Shown: positions 51,026-64,000 of the stretch, piece after piece
How the letters are laid out: each line of letters opens with the position of its first letter
Numbering within the stretch: the stretch's first letter is position 1
NCBI GenBank assembly: GCA_004026145.2
Contig: CP034987.1
Location: 2,926,014-2,990,013, forward strand
Length of the DNA stretch: 64,000 nucleotides
Origin: Takifugu bimaculatus
Taxonomy: Eukaryota; Chordata; Actinopteri; Tetraodontiformes; Tetraodontidae
Direction: 5' to 3'
Translations under genes and position numbers: made by a program
Notes under the pieces: generated by a model
What the model was told of the DNA's origin: nothing
Database searches by the model: none
The model's input: the letters and a program-made list of their open reading frames with translations, nothing else

Positions 51026-54000
51026 CTGTAAATAACACTTTTTGACATTATTCCAATCTTGACGCCAGTTTTTGGTCAAAAATCTGGCGCTGCACACATC
51101 TACCTTACACTAGCTCCGGGGTGCGAGATCTGTCCAAGTGGTTGATTTTTTTTCATTTATTCAAGAGAGTCAGCTAAACACACTACTACAGCGAGAGCAG
51201 GCTACTCCCAAAGATACAGCACATATCCAATTCTTCCAGCATCATCAATCAAACTTTACTCATTCTCCACAGGATTGTAATTGGACTTTTGTAGCACTTT
51301 GCTCACTTTTGTCCATTTCTGTCTGTGTCTGTGAAATAGTCGATACAGTAGAATGTCATAGCATATCAAAGGCTAGTGTGTGACCGCGCATGAGCACATT
51401 CTGGCCAGTTAAGCATTTTCTGGCTCCTAACATTTGCCTACAAGAGGGATCAGTGCAGCAGTGGGAGTTTGTGTGTGAGTTTGTGGACGTGTGTGATCTT
51501 GAGTGCTAATCAATGTTGCTGGCAGAGAGGATGCTGGGACTGCATGAAATGCAGCGCTGACCTTGAATTTAAGAGCACGCACTCAGGCCACACCAGATTA
51601 GCTTAAATATGTATCAGAACACAACACCCGCAGCGGTTGTCTGCAAGGCCTTGGCAGTTTGAAGGCACAAGTGGCCTTTTACTGTCAAACCGATGTCAAT
51701 GAGGTTTCACATTTTCCTGCTTTTCCAAATTTGAGTGAGTGCACAGCCCCTAAGTGCCAAACGAAGCAATAACCCTTCAGCTCAGGCCGCTTTCTGTTCT
51801 AGAATCCGAAACTGTTCTGAAAGACAATTCATGTTTTTTCTATCACTCAGGATGAAAGGAAATGGAATTGGGAGCTTCTGGGCTTTCTTATTGATGAGGA
51901 GATATCCTTTAAAGTTCACTTCATCAACATGGCCTGAAAACAGAATAAAGTTGGGCTTGTGTTGCAAACTAAGAAAAGATGTGACTTTTCCCTTTGAGCT
52001 CAAAAGAAGTCAAACATTTCAAAGTCCATTGTACCTTTTTTCCTCTCCTGATGTTAAGATTTACTCACGATCTGATAAGATTTCCTTTCTGATAACATCT
52101 GCTCGGTGCGGTTTGATGCTTGTCGAGTATTCCCTGCAGACATCGAGGGTTAATTAGTAAGTTAGTTGGACTACAGTCCAGATTGTGTCGGCGTATCCAT
52201 GGCGCTCCAGGTGAAAAAAAAAGCATAAATAAGCAAATTAAAATGTATTAATACGCTCTGGCATTACCTGCCCTGGAAAAAGTTGCTGCCAACAAACTTA
52301 TGCCAAATATTTCTGACATTTTTTTCATTGTGTGAAAGAAACTTAGCCGATTTCAGAGAAACCGTTATAAAACACATTGATAGGACAAATACGTTTTAGG
52401 GAGAGCTGGAAGACTGTCTGTAATGAATAAATGGAAGAACTCAGCGTTCTTGGATTTGTAAGAGTGACCTTGAGGTTTCAATCCCGTGTCTGGGTTGGAG
52501 CAAACGCATGTGAGCTGGCAGAGGTGTCGTGTCACATAAAAGAGAACACAAAGGTGGTGGGGAACAGGCGCCCACGAGGAACAGAGGGAGCCGACACAGA
52601 AAGGTTGTGATGAGAGGTGAGGTGGGAGGAGACGCGGGCGAGGGTGCGGAATTAGGGACAGCGGGTGGCGAGATGGCGAGAGCGGAGGAGAGAAGAGTCA
52701 AAGCGGTCAAGAGACTGATGGGCGGGTTCATGAGTGAATAGAATAGAAAGAAATGAAAGGGGATTGAAGGGGGCAGGGACCAGCACACAAGAAATCCCCT
52801 TCACCTTGCATTCGCTACCTGTGAGTAAAGCCCAGCGTCATCATCTCGCCGTTAATTAAAGCCATGTAAACAACTTAATCCATTTGTTTCTTTAACTTGG
52901 TTCATATGCAGACAAGTGCTCGCTATAGGATTAGATCACGCAGAGAACTGTGAAATTAGAGGCATTATAGGCAAGATTTGCTCCAACAAAGCTGGTGCAG
53001 CTCAGTTCTCCCAAGCTGTTCAGCTTACCCAGTGTCTGACCCTCTCCATTTTTAGAGCCACCATCTTTTTTTGTTTTTTTCGAAGCTTTAATTTGCCCTG
53101 AAAAAAAAAAAGAACACCGAGGCTGCTGCATATGGAGACGACCGTTTTCTCCGTTTCCTGTTCACCCATCAGGGATGAGACAAATGACAAAGAGTTCAAT
53201 CAGCACCGACTATGCAAGATTGCATTAAGATCGGTATATCACGATAAATCTTCTCCCCTGCTGGTAAACAGCCTAATGAAATTACTCAGAATTAACCTTA
53301 GGTTTATAATTCGATTAGTGTTTGTTAATTAGATTATCGTGTTTGTGCAAACAAAGTCACGTTATACACATTCTCACGGGATTAAAAACAATAAGCACAA
53401 AAATAGGTCGCTTCAGCTTCTCTAGCTTTGAGGCAGCTTTAACTTTTGCTGAGATTTACAAAGTTTCCACAGCAAAGCTCAGACGTGACTTTGGTAACTG
53501 CATTAACCTTTGACCTGCCTATATGCTCGACCTTAGCCAGGAGCGGTCTGCAATAAAGGCACTTTCTGCCTCCAAACAACAATATTGACCTTGGATACAG
53601 CGATACCGAGCCAGTTCTGCCTGTATCCCAACTCATCCAGAGCTGTCTGACAGGGTTGGAGTCAGATGCTGGATACCATGATCATGTCTCAACATCTCAT
53701 CTGTTCGCTGGTTTGTTTCTACCTTCTCTTTGCACGTAGGTCCACGTGGACTCCTGCCACCTCCCGTGATCTCGCCCACGCTCTTTTAAATGCATTTTGT
53801 CTTGAAAACGTATAATATAAATTGTGTCATCAACACACTTGATTGTCAAGAAAAACAATTACAGCCTAACCGGATCTTAATGGCTTCTACATCATCTCGA
53901 ACAAAAGGAAGTGTCCAGATGAATTTGTCATACTAATAGTGAGATCATTGATGCCTCAAACAATTAAAACAATTTATTAATAATCGAGGTGAGAGTCTTT

Positions 54001-54091
54001 TCATCTCTACCCACTCGGGCATCAATCCTGCCCTCAGCTGTCAGCTTCAACAAGTTCTTCAACCACCTTCCGGCCCTATAAGGGGCCGAGC

Positions 54092-54128
54092 GAGGAGGAG
54101 GAGGAGGAGGAGGAGGAGGAGGAGGAGG
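54092..54128 (+). repeat. (GGA)n tract
   Basis: About 12 gag/gga units just after ccggccctataaggggccga. Polypurine. Confidence 0.95.
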
Positions 54129-57100
54129 GGGAAAATGAGATGAGATAAAGGGAGGGGAGCCAGAGACGGAGCAGGGTCCTGTTGAGAACGCTGATTACTC
54201 TTGGCCCACTTGAGATTGATGGAGAGTGACACAGCACGCGAGCTCCAACACTCATGAACACGTACACACGCATATTAACAACACACCTTAACAGCCTCCT
54301 CAGCATGTCCGTGCGCATGCGGCGACGAGCGGCGAGCGACTGCAACGATCCGCCGCTGATTGAGCACGGCTCTGCCTCGACTGCACTCGACCCGCGGTGG
54401 TTTTTTTTTTTTTTAAGTTATCCGCTGGCATGTGTGCAAGGGAACGTTTTCTCTCCCTCTCAGGCACGTGTGTGTGCTTTGCACGTGCGCACGTGTAGTG
54501 CTTCCCTCTTGTCTTTATTAGAGGAGACTATTAAGATAGATTGCCTGATTAAGTGGCCTTCCCCTACTGTCTCACAGTGTGCCACAAACTCGCACACACG
54601 AAATAAACAGCACAGAAAAGTTCCTGGTGAAGCCAACATGACAGAACACGGTTAAAGCTAAACTGTCAGGAGGTGTTGCAGTGACATATATTTCTGGATT
54701 AGATTCTCATAGTACAGGTCATTATTATGACCTGTAAAATGACCTCTGAGTCAAGTTTTACCTATTTTATTAGAAGACACCATTACTGTGTTCTTTTTTA
54801 TCCTGCTAAGGTGACGAAATTAGTAATTAGCAAGGAACCAGTGGAGTTCTGTCAGGTTCCCTTTGAGGCTCCCTCTGTGGCTCATGTTGCTTCCATCTGC
54901 CTTTCCATCACGTCCACCTTTTCATTACTGCATGTCCCTTCCAGCACCTGTTTTATAACCACTTTCAATCTTTTTTTTTTAAATTTTTTATTCCTGGTGA
55001 AAAGGCAGGTTTGTACTTCTGTGGGGAATGCACCGGTTGGTGTGAGGAAGGAGAATACAGAGGTGGAGCAAAGCTCTCAGGGTCTAGTCCAGGGGTCAGC
55101 TAATCCTGGCTCTATTGATGCTCAACAGCGTGCTCGTTGGCACGCCTGCATATCTCAACTACTAGAGACGTTTAAAAGAGATGTCCTCATACACCGAGGC
55201 AGCTCAAAATCTATTCACACTAAACTAATTGGATTGATCCCCGCCTGACTGGTGGAAAACACAATACATGGAAATGCTACAGGGTTGCATCATGAAGTGG
55301 TGTGGTATTTTGGTGTATTGATAGTTTCTTTCGCCCCCATCATCAATACGATCGCACAGTCTCTGTCCTAACCTTTAGAGTTTCTCCAGAACTCTTCGCC
55401 GACTCTGCCGGCAGCCTTTAGATCTTTAATCATCTGTGTCTCGTGCTCAGCCCCATCTGCGTCCAACCACAGACTGAGCTGAGGCGTGTTTTAATATTAA
55501 GAATGTAAATGAGAAACAGGAGCCAGCCCCCGGCTTTCTCAGAGAGTTAACGCAAGGCTCTTGTTGTAGCACAGAAATGTACCAGATGAAGTGAAACCAC
55601 TGAAAATGTTTGCCTGAAATCCACAGAAAATTGAAATGGATGTTACAGGGAGGGGGACATGAATATGCTCTGTAATAACATTTAATTCTGCCTGTGACAT
55701 GATGCTGGTTTCCAAAACCTCGTTCATTTTTGGAGTGTGTTAATGTCAGCTCCATGCTGACGGGCCGTCTTTGGTTCTTGTTTAAGTAAAGACCAAAACA
55801 AGGTGGAGATTCCTGCCGCCGCCGGGCACCAGACTGCTGACCTTTTCTCTTGCCAGCCTGCTTCTGTAACCATCCTGCTCCTGCTGGAAGAGAAGGCTCT
55901 TGTAATTATACCTGCATCCTGTAGCTCAGTCCTAAGTGCTTCCTCAGCCTGTCGTTTAATATTCCGCCATCACACTGACACACCCTCAGTATGGATTTAT
56001 GATTTAATTTTATATTATTTCCATATTTAAACTGAGTGCATATGCACACGAGCCATCTTTAGTAGTGCGCCGTGGGTAATGATGTCATGGCAAGAAGTGA
56101 ATTAACAGCTGTAAACATGAATAATACTGTAGTCAGAGCGAGCGTATGGAGAGCCTGTCACAGGGGAGGGCTGAAAAAGAAGCACAGGCGCTGATGCTAA
56201 AAAAGCAAAGGCTGTTAATAATAGAAGCTTAAGCCTGCATAATGATGATACGACGTGAAATCTTTTCACATCATTTTTAAAAGAATACATGTCTCATGTA
56301 ATGCCACTCCATGAACCCTAGTTTCAAAAGAGAAATGAATTATTTCAGTATTTATCATCTACGTGTTTGCCGCAGCAATTCTTTTTACCTTAAGTGCTCT
56401 GAATGTGTTCATTCTTCTTGCCTTCGCAGCGATCGAAGGTGTTACCGTAATGGCTGTAATATGGAGCGTGATAACGACCACAGCAAGGGGCTGCTTCTTG
56501 TCTTTCGCCAGTAATCGTTGACAAACTGTCTTCACAACAAACGTTTTCATCTCTGCATGGGAATATCAGTGACAAGGCAGTCGTCGTCTCCCTGATATCT
56601 ATGTTTTAGTGGCTCGGGGAAAAGATGGTGGGGCTGTCTCTGACCATCTTTCTGCACCACCTATAAAGAAGAAAGACACCTTAGCTGCAGTCTTGAGGGC
56701 CTTTTTGAAGCTGTTATTAGAGAGCACAGGCGGTGGACAGTAGTGCATGCACCACGCAAGCATGTGAGCATGTGTGTTTTGATTTTAATGGAGCGTGAAG
56801 GTTAACAGCAGGGGTTTATAGATGGAGATAACCGAGCACAGGAGGGCAACCCACTCAGTTAACCACCTCGTCCCCTACACTGTTAGAACTCGTAGGTACC
56901 CGTGTCACAATGTAACGTTCCAAGGTGATTGTGACACTTTGGAAATGTAATGGATGAGAAACAGCACCTGTTCCCTGCAGGATGAAAGGCCCATACATCA
57001 AAGAGTTGCTGTAGAGTTGAAATTATAGCCAGCAGAGATTTTTCTTCCTTTCTTTTGAGCTCCAGATACTTGAAGTTACAGAAAAGGAAAAGCTTAAGTG

Positions 57101-58053
57101 CAACAAAAACACAGTGGCCTGACACTTGTTCTTGATTCTTGTTCACCTTCCGAGCCAATTAAAGGATCTCGTGCTCCTCACTTTACAAATCGCTGCCTGT
57201 CTCAGGGGGCCCTGCTCAATCAGATCCTTGGTTCTTCGGCTTCCATGCAGTCTGACGGGCCAGTAGATGCTGGCCGCCTTAATAAGAGTCTGTTATTTTT
57301 CCAAATGCGATGAGTCATGCTGGGAGGAATCCTGACCAGCTGGCAGATGTCACTGTGCTGGCATGAACACCGAGTGATGTTTCTTGTCATTGGCTTTGAG
57401 GAATGGAGTTGAAATCCACAGTTACTCTAGTCGACCTGGAGGAACAGGCTTCTCTCAGCTTTTGTTAGCTCGGTTTTGCGCCCTCAAACCCACACGCATG
57501 TGCAATAAAGGTAAATAAATCCTGTTCTGATGTGTAGAGAACAATTTGACGTTGCAGCTATATTAAATTCAGGTCTGCTGTCGGTCACAAGGGGCAGATT
57601 AAAACTCTCAAATCAAACTGCGGATGTGGTAAATTAACCACAGGATGCTCTGGTAACAACAACATCTTAGGTGTGCGATGCTGATGCGTCGGCTTGACAT
57701 TGTCACCTGTTCATCAATCACCTCTGTCACCCCCCTGTCATGGAGGGTGACAGACTGAATGAAATGAGAACTTCAAGTAGAAGCAAAACAAAAACAGTAA
57801 ATGACTTAAAGGGGCCGGGATTTGCCACTGTTGGCCTTTGCGTGCAAAACGGTGTCTTTAGTTGTCCGTTATTATTCAGCTGAGATGAAAACCTGAGAGA
57901 AAGCAGTTCCTAGATCAAGGTGGCGTCGAGCGCTCCATCTCTCACTACCCTACCTGCGTGTTCTGAATGGCCCCTGTCAGGGAAACAGCCAGTGTTTCTG
58001 CTTGCCTTTCTTTCCTTGCTCTTAATAAAACCTTGGTTCTGTCTTTATTTCAG

Positions 58054-58166
58054 GTTGTCAGGCAGTAATGTCCCTTCTCCCATCATCAGCAACAAGAACT
58101 GGCTTCGACTCCATTTTGTGACTGATAACAACCATCGTTACCGTGGATTCAGCGCTCATTATCAAG
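58054..58166 (+). CDS. csmd3: CSMD3-like exon: second half of CUB domain 2
   Basis: This 113-bp exon has the same length and phases as the exon at 7788, as expected for homologous halves of two CUB domains. The first G completes the split Trp codon. Then come LSGSNVPSPIIS, NKNWLRLHFVTD and HRYRGFSAHYQ, with one base left for the following exon. NWLRLHF is the buried strand of the CUB sandwich and RGFSAxYQ its last strand. The acceptor is tttatttcag and the donor caag|gtagga. In known CSMD3 the next coding segment is either a variable spacer or the VKKAIDFKSRG-type linker before the second Sushi domain. I could not find either in the remaining 5.8 kb, so that exon probably lies beyond the window. 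Confidence 0.96.
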
Positions 58167-58474
58167 GTAGGATGGGTGCGGTGTAGACACCTAACACACA
58201 CGCAGGATTGTGCACGCCTGGATAATACACAGAGAGGTTTTCAGCATCTACAACATTCTGTTTGTTGCTGTTAAATGACCGCCAGTGTGGCATTATATTT
58301 TAGCTTCTTTGCCTTTTTCCTTTCAGCTTTGTTGTTTTTCTTTTTCTCTTTGCTCTTCTTTTCTCCAACTGACATTTTTTTTACCCATCAGCTTAACTCC
58401 CTTTAATTACGCTTGTTGACTCCAATATTCTCATCTCTCCTCTACAACAGTTTCTCTGCCTCCATCCCTCTGCA

Positions 58475-58480
<6 letters not shown>

Positions 58481-58542
<62 letters not shown>
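58481..58542 (+). repeat. (TC)n microsatellite
   Basis: Nine c bases, then about 30 tc units. It starts 315 bp after the last exon in the window. Confidence 0.97.
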
Positions 58543-58544
<2 letters not shown>

Positions 58545-59198
58545 GTGACCGCTCATAGGCCAGAACAATTTCTTTGACACAAACCCTAACTGGTGGAAAA
58601 GATGCATTTGGAAGCATCTACCTCTGCCAGCAGATTTAAGAAAAAATAGCACCTCTGAAAAGGCACAACTGTTGTATATAGGTTCTTTTCTTTTCCACTC
58701 ACGCATTTGTTGTTTACCTTTTATCAACATTGCAGCTCTTTTTGTTTTTGCCAAGAGCGCATGCATGGAGCCCATTCAACTGGACACAACCCATCATAAC
58801 AACAGTGTTAAAGGTCAATTCTCAGTCCTGTGAGCTGCTCTAACTGGCATATTGTAGTTAAAGGAAAGTCATTAAAAATACATCGTAAATCCTTAATGGG
58901 CCGCTGATTCCGTCGCCTCAGTACGTCAGCAGCAGGAGTGTAATTCCTGGTCATGCTTGACAACAAGATTATGTTTAGTTGCTTGATCATTGCTGACACA
59001 CTTCCCGCTGAGCCTCTCACTTCAGCACATTCAGGCTCGAAATTAGTAGCCAAAATGTCAAGTTGAGTCAGGAAAGAAGGTTGAACAACAAGCTCACAGG
59101 AGAGGAACGTGGCGAGAGCTGGTCTGAAGGCAGGGCATTCTAAATATTGTAATCATCATCAAATCATCCAATGGCAAAGTCACTGAAATGATTATCTG

Positions 59199-59471
<273 letters not shown>

Positions 59472-60229
59472 AGGTACACTCGCTGCTCTCCTCTCACTCC
59501 ACCTCTCTCACTCGAGCTCCTTGGTTGATTGACAGAAAACTGGAACCGTCCTCCCGAGATTTGCCTTTAATTGGCATAATTGATCCTAATGGGTTTAAAA
59601 GGTTAATCATCGTGGCGTTAATGAGAAGTGTCAGTGCCATAGGTTTGTTTGATTAATAGTGGAGTTCTTATCAAAGTTGGGATTGACTGGCTCCTTTCCT
59701 GTCAGCTGTCAGTCATCTCCATTACTCTTCTACAACAGCACAAGGGTGGAATTGATGGGGGAAAGGTCACTGCTGATGAGACCCAACTTACCTGGGATGT
59801 GGTGAACATTAAAATACCTCCAGGGTAGCAGAGTGGATCACGATAAACCTTTGAGAGCCTACATTTCCCCTCAGGGTTCTCAGAATAGTGTATTTACTGA
59901 TATTCTTCTTCTGACCTTCTGTCTATCTGGGTCATGGTGGCAGCAGGCTGAGCGGGGGAATTCCAGAAGGTCCTTCTCTCAGCAACATTTTCCATCCCAG
60001 TCAGACCTGTTCCAGATGGAGTGTAATCCTTCAGCAGACTTGTGGGTCTCTGAACAGTGTTGTGTTGAAGTGTGTATCGTCCCGGCGTGAAACACCAACT
60101 GTGTACATGTAAATATGGCACCTCCCGTTCCCCTCTGTGGGGACCCTGCGTGCCAGCTCTTAATGTGCTGAGTGAAAGCCTGCAGAGTCTCACAGATTAA
60201 ACACACATACATGACTCCATTGGGCCCGT

Positions 60230-60233
<4 letters not shown>

Positions 60234-60262
<29 letters not shown>
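60234..60262 (+). repeat. (GT)n microsatellite
   Basis: About 14 gt units. Confidence 0.95.
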
Positions 60263-60267
<5 letters not shown>

Positions 60268-61404
60268 AGGTTGTTTAATTCAGGAGTTATTTGATGCTCT
60301 AAATTGATTCCGAGCCTTTTGAATGTGACTAAATTAAAGGCATTAACAATCCCATCAACTGTCTTCCCGCAGGACAAACTGTCTCTTGCAGACAACAGAT
60401 CCCTCACTTTATTTGCATGATCTCCATCAGCTCTTCTCACGACTCACACGATGAACACCAGACTGTAGATATAATCCAAATGCTCGCACCAGAAGTCGGA
60501 CTTACTTGTTTTGAAATGTAAACTGAACGTTTCACTGACGTGCCTCGCTGTGGTTCTATCCCCAACTGTCAGCTGATAAGTAGAACCATTAAATGTCCAT
60601 TAAGATATTTAATTAAAGCTCAGTCATTATTCAGCCGCTGCATAAACATGAAGGAACAAGACGGAAGGATTCTCACCTGTGGACCAACACTCAATTAAGT
60701 ATTCAGCTCATCCTGATCTGGAAACCATATTATTGATTTTAAAGCTGCCTGAGCACGAGCTCACTGTCGTGTGTTTGTGTTGCGCCTTCGAAATGGCTTC
60801 GAGGTTAATTTCATATATTTTTCCTACACACACGTTTATGCTCAGGCTCTGCCTTGGCGGCATAGCTATTAATTATTTCTATAATTAATTAATCTATAGA
60901 ATATGCCACTGAAATAATATGCACGGGCTCACACTTATAAAATGTGCTGATGTCACGGTGCTGAAAAAAATAACCTTGGAGATAAATAGGATTGAGTTCA
61001 AATGAAGTGCACCGGCGCCGAGGGGGTTTAATCCAGACGATATATGTTTGACTCCATAAATGACACCAGCAAATGTAGGAGGACAAACTCCAGCGTGGTG
61101 TAAACACACCGACAGATGAAGCTTCAAACTTCAGCAATGAAGTCAGGAATCTGACGCTCAAGTTTTAAAATTGTGACGTTTGAAGATGTTTTCAGGCACC
61201 TCGAGCTAATACCAACGGCCGATAACTATCTGTAGATAGCGAAACAGCTTTTCTCAAGCACCCTTACTATATGCAAACTACTGTTCTCTGTCATATATCG
61301 CAGGATATCTGCAGCACAAGTTTTACTATAACATGTATTATTGCGCCACCTATAGGTTTATAATGTTTAGGACTTGTTAAATGTATTTATTTTGGCGGAC
61401 ACTA

Positions 61405-61640
61405 GCGCCGTTTGTAGGGGAAGCGGTGGGTTCCTGGTTCAAGCCCTGGCATAGAGAAAAGTTGGGAGGTAGCAGGAAGAGGTGCCAGGACACCTTCAGA
61501 GGTACCCTTGAGCAAGGCACTGAACCCCCAAATGCTCACATTCATGGGTGTCTGCCTTCATATGTTGCTGGGACTGGCTCCCACACCCTCCCCGTGACCC
61601 CGAAAGAGATGTAGCCATCAGAAAAAAGAAAAAATTGAAA
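61405..61640 (+). repeat. tRNA-derived fish SINE, plus orientation
   Basis: The head region has gcggtgggttcctggttcaa, with the B box ggttcaagccc at 61436-61446. Next comes the stretch acccttgagcaaggcactga, very common in fish SINE bodies, and then gtgaccccgaaagagatgta leading into an A-rich end. This order (pol III head, body, A-rich tail) supports a fairly complete but diverged copy. Confidence 0.75.
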
Positions 61641-64000
61641 CCACATCAGTTCTTTCGCTGGTTGTTTGATGCCAGACAACCTTCACATGACCCCAGCTGA
61701 GTCACGTCAATATGACAAAACGCTAAAGGAAATAAGGAGGGAAGAAGCTGTGGACAGTTGGGGACAGTCCTGTCCCATTTAACGTCCCCTCAGTCAAGCA
61801 GTTCCAGCTGTTCCCATATGCAGTCAATGTGGCAGATTCCAGATGTGTCTGACCATGTTACAGGATGGTCGCCCCCCCACAGCAAAGCCTCCTCTAGCGG
61901 CATCATCACTTCAAAACAGTTATTTAAGTTGCTAACTGAACTGATGATAAATGAAAGAAGAAACATGGGAAGCAGAGGTGGAATTTCCAAGAGATCTAAT
62001 TTACTTACTTACACACTGTGTTTGGACTGTTGGCATTTATGTGTTTCTTCCTTCTTTCAACAGTTAATTAGCTAATTAGATCACAACCCAGCAGTCTAGC
62101 AAAAGTGGAGCACACACAACAGTGAAATTTAAGAGATGATCAATGCATTCGCATTGTGACTGTTCTATAATTACACTTATTCTTGCAGTTAAGCTGAGAA
62201 TATTATCATTTTTAAACATCTCGATGAGTGAGCAGGCATCAGACAGGCCCTTTTTAAAATACACCAGAACAAACCAGAGTTTCAAAGCACAAGCAACGGT
62301 TTGAAGCTCTCCTCACTGACTGATCGAATTCCTTCAGCACAGAACTGTGAAGGGGCAGCGAGTCTCTTCTTTTGACCAAAGCTCTGTCCATCCTCACTGA
62401 GCAGATGATTATGTGCAGATGAGACGGTCGGACTTCAGACCCAGACCACACGTACCCACAGTAAGCTGTGCAGCCGCGACAGACATCTGTAGCAGACATT
62501 TCACAGGTGCACCATCATTTCATCCTGTTGACACTTCAGACTCGACAAAGTTTAGCCAGAGAGTTAATCTGGAATCATTTGAACAGACTGTCAGCCAATT
62601 AGCAGCCCGGTCAGATGGCCATTTATTCTGTTGAGCGTAAGCCAGTGCTCCCACTTACTGTGCAAATTTCCGCCCGAGCATGGCTTCTGCTAATTAGCAT
62701 GGTGGAAAGGGAATGCGGGAAATTTGGAGAGACCCTGACGGTCTTGGAAAGTTTGGCTGCGCCATAACTGCGACGTCGTTCCGGAACATCCGAGCTTATT
62801 TGTGTTGCTTCCAGTTTCACCGGTGCTCTTTCTAATTTGTGTAATGTGATTTGTGTTGCTAAAACGCTACAGCCGATACAGCGGTGCGCTCGTGTGTCTC
62901 AGGTCACTGTTTATTAGCTGTGGTCTGGCAGTCGATGATTTCTGACCTGCAGAACTGATCCTTTAGGCTGCTGAAGGGTGTGGCGAGCCCCAGATCGACC
63001 TTGCTCCATCTGCAAGGTTTACAAGGGTTTACAAGAGTCCATCAGCTAAGTGACCATGGGTGGGACGGGGGCGTAATGCAATCAACCAATTAGACCCCAC
63101 ATCCCCCTCTTCCTTTTAGAAAGCAGAAGCGTCTGTAGCTTATTGTTACAGTGCGCTTCCATGATTCTCCGACGTGTCTTTGCCCCAAGACACCGACCTG
63201 GCCAACTGTTGACCTTTGTCTTCGCTCGTGCACCGATGCCGGTGCGAGAAGAAGATTACAGAACAAACAGCAGATGTCCTGACACAGCGTGGAAGACCGA
63301 GCGGCGCAGGGTTATCTTAGCTGATGGACTAATTCAGAAGACAGAGGCAGGGAGGGAGATAAAGTAAGAGTCTGAGGGCGCTGGGTTTGAATTCAAAGCA
63401 GCTCCTCCGAATCGATAGAGACTTTTAGTGTCAAAGGTTTAAGATGTCTAGAAAGCACTTTTGTCCGGCGTCAGCATAATGAAAATGCCCATCCGACTGT
63501 ATCTTGTGATTACTGTACATCAGCAGGATCTCGACCCTAACCTGTGACTGGCTTCACAATGAGACACGCACGGGAAGGGGGAAAAGCAAGGGAAGAGGGC
63601 CGTGTTGCTCGTACCAAATACAAATAAAAACATCAGCGATGACCCTGCAGCCATTGAGCTGGCCATAATGCTCTATGCTAAGCATTGCATACCCCACTGG
63701 CCATCAGTCACGATAAGCGGGGAGCATTACCGGCCCTGTAACTGCAGGGAGACTTGAAAGCCTGAATCCATCCGCTCCAGCGTTTGATCGTAAAGCCAGA
63801 TCACCTCTTCCACGTCTGGAGTAATGTTACCCCCCCCACCACCACCAGGTGGTTTGCTCCTGCTTTATAGCCCCCTGTTCAGCTCCTTTCCGAGCAGGTG
63901 ACATGACATCACCGCGGGCGCAGATGTCGAAGGTCACGTTGAGAAGACAACTCTCGGTGACAGATACCCCACCCTGGATACCTCCGACGCCTGGACGCAA

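Larger units (their letters stand above)
47320..58053 (+). other. Intron between the two CUB2 exons (10.7 kb)
   Basis: The intron splits the CUB2 domain after the TIW tryptophan. It is bounded by gtgagt at 47320 and ttcag at 58053. It contains a 22-bp-arm hairpin, a degraded SINE and a MITE-like inverted-repeat element, plus a purine-rich block at 52.54-52.74 kb and a (GGA)n tract at 54.1 kb. No gene is evident elsewhere. The open frame at 54727-55248 (173 codons) has no recognisable domain and mixes unrelated compositions. Confidence 0.85.

Noticed and set aside
52441..52788. 115-codon minus frame starting with a signal-peptide-like hydrophobic stretch
   Set aside because: The opposite strand is a purine-rich run. 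The Ser/Pro/Leu content follows from that bias and no domain is visible.
54727..55248. 173-codon + strand open frame, the second longest in the window
   Set aside because: There is no recognisable domain, composition changes along its length, a T-run lies in the middle, and it is not flanked by plausible splice sites or a CpG-rich promoter.
63120..63363. Possible exon: ttccttttag acceptor, 244 bp open frame, aaa|gtaaga donor
   Set aside because: It enters in the right phase (1) but leaves in phase 2 (length not a multiple of 3), so it cannot be an optional in-frame cassette. Its residues do not match the CSMD3 spacer or linker that I recall. Kept only as something RNA-seq could test.

Overview
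The window is vertebrate nuclear DNA, almost certainly from a ray-finned (teleost) fish. The evidence is a split vertebrate gene with GT-AG introns of 10-21 kb, very dense CA/GT and tetranucleotide microsatellites, and decayed fish-type transposable elements (an L2/Rex1-like LINE 3' end, a Tc1 remnant, a pogo/Tigger remnant, tRNA-derived SINEs). There is no sign of bacterial or viral gene organisation.

Only one gene is well supported. Four exons on the + strand (7788-7900, 26093-26290, 47112-47319, 58054-58166) splice in one frame into the second half of CUB domain 1, all of Sushi domain 1 and all of CUB domain 2 of a CSMD protein (CUB and Sushi multiple domains). The residues fit CSMD3 better than CSMD1 or CSMD2, as far as I can recall those proteins. 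CSMDs are very large type I membrane proteins of neurons, linked to complement control and to dendrite and synapse development. The exon carrying the first half of CUB1 should lie upstream of the window and the next exon downstream. I found neither inside.

Layout: 1-7787 is upstream intron with microsatellites. 7901-26092 is an 18.2 kb intron holding a minisatellite, two blocks of decayed coding-like sequence (about 12.8-13.2 kb and 14.1-14.8 kb), a minus-strand SINE, a pogo/Tigger fossil and a compound tetranucleotide array. 26291-47111 is a 20.8 kb intron with the LINE 3' end, the Tc1 remnant, an (AATC)n array fused to a dispersed fish repeat, and a GTTAGCTCT-type tandem repeat. 47320-58053 is a 10.7 kb intron with a 22-bp-arm hairpin and a MITE-like inverted-repeat element. 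58167-64000 is downstream intron with a large TCCA/TCTA array and a tRNA-derived SINE.

Most other open frames are short and lie in simple repeats or biased-composition DNA. I see no tRNA or rRNA gene, no CRISPR array and no second functional gene. I do not see a convincing undescribed system. The points most worth checking are the hairpin at 48350-48399, the two coding-like relics, the MITE-like block and several AT-rich segments with conserved-enhancer character.
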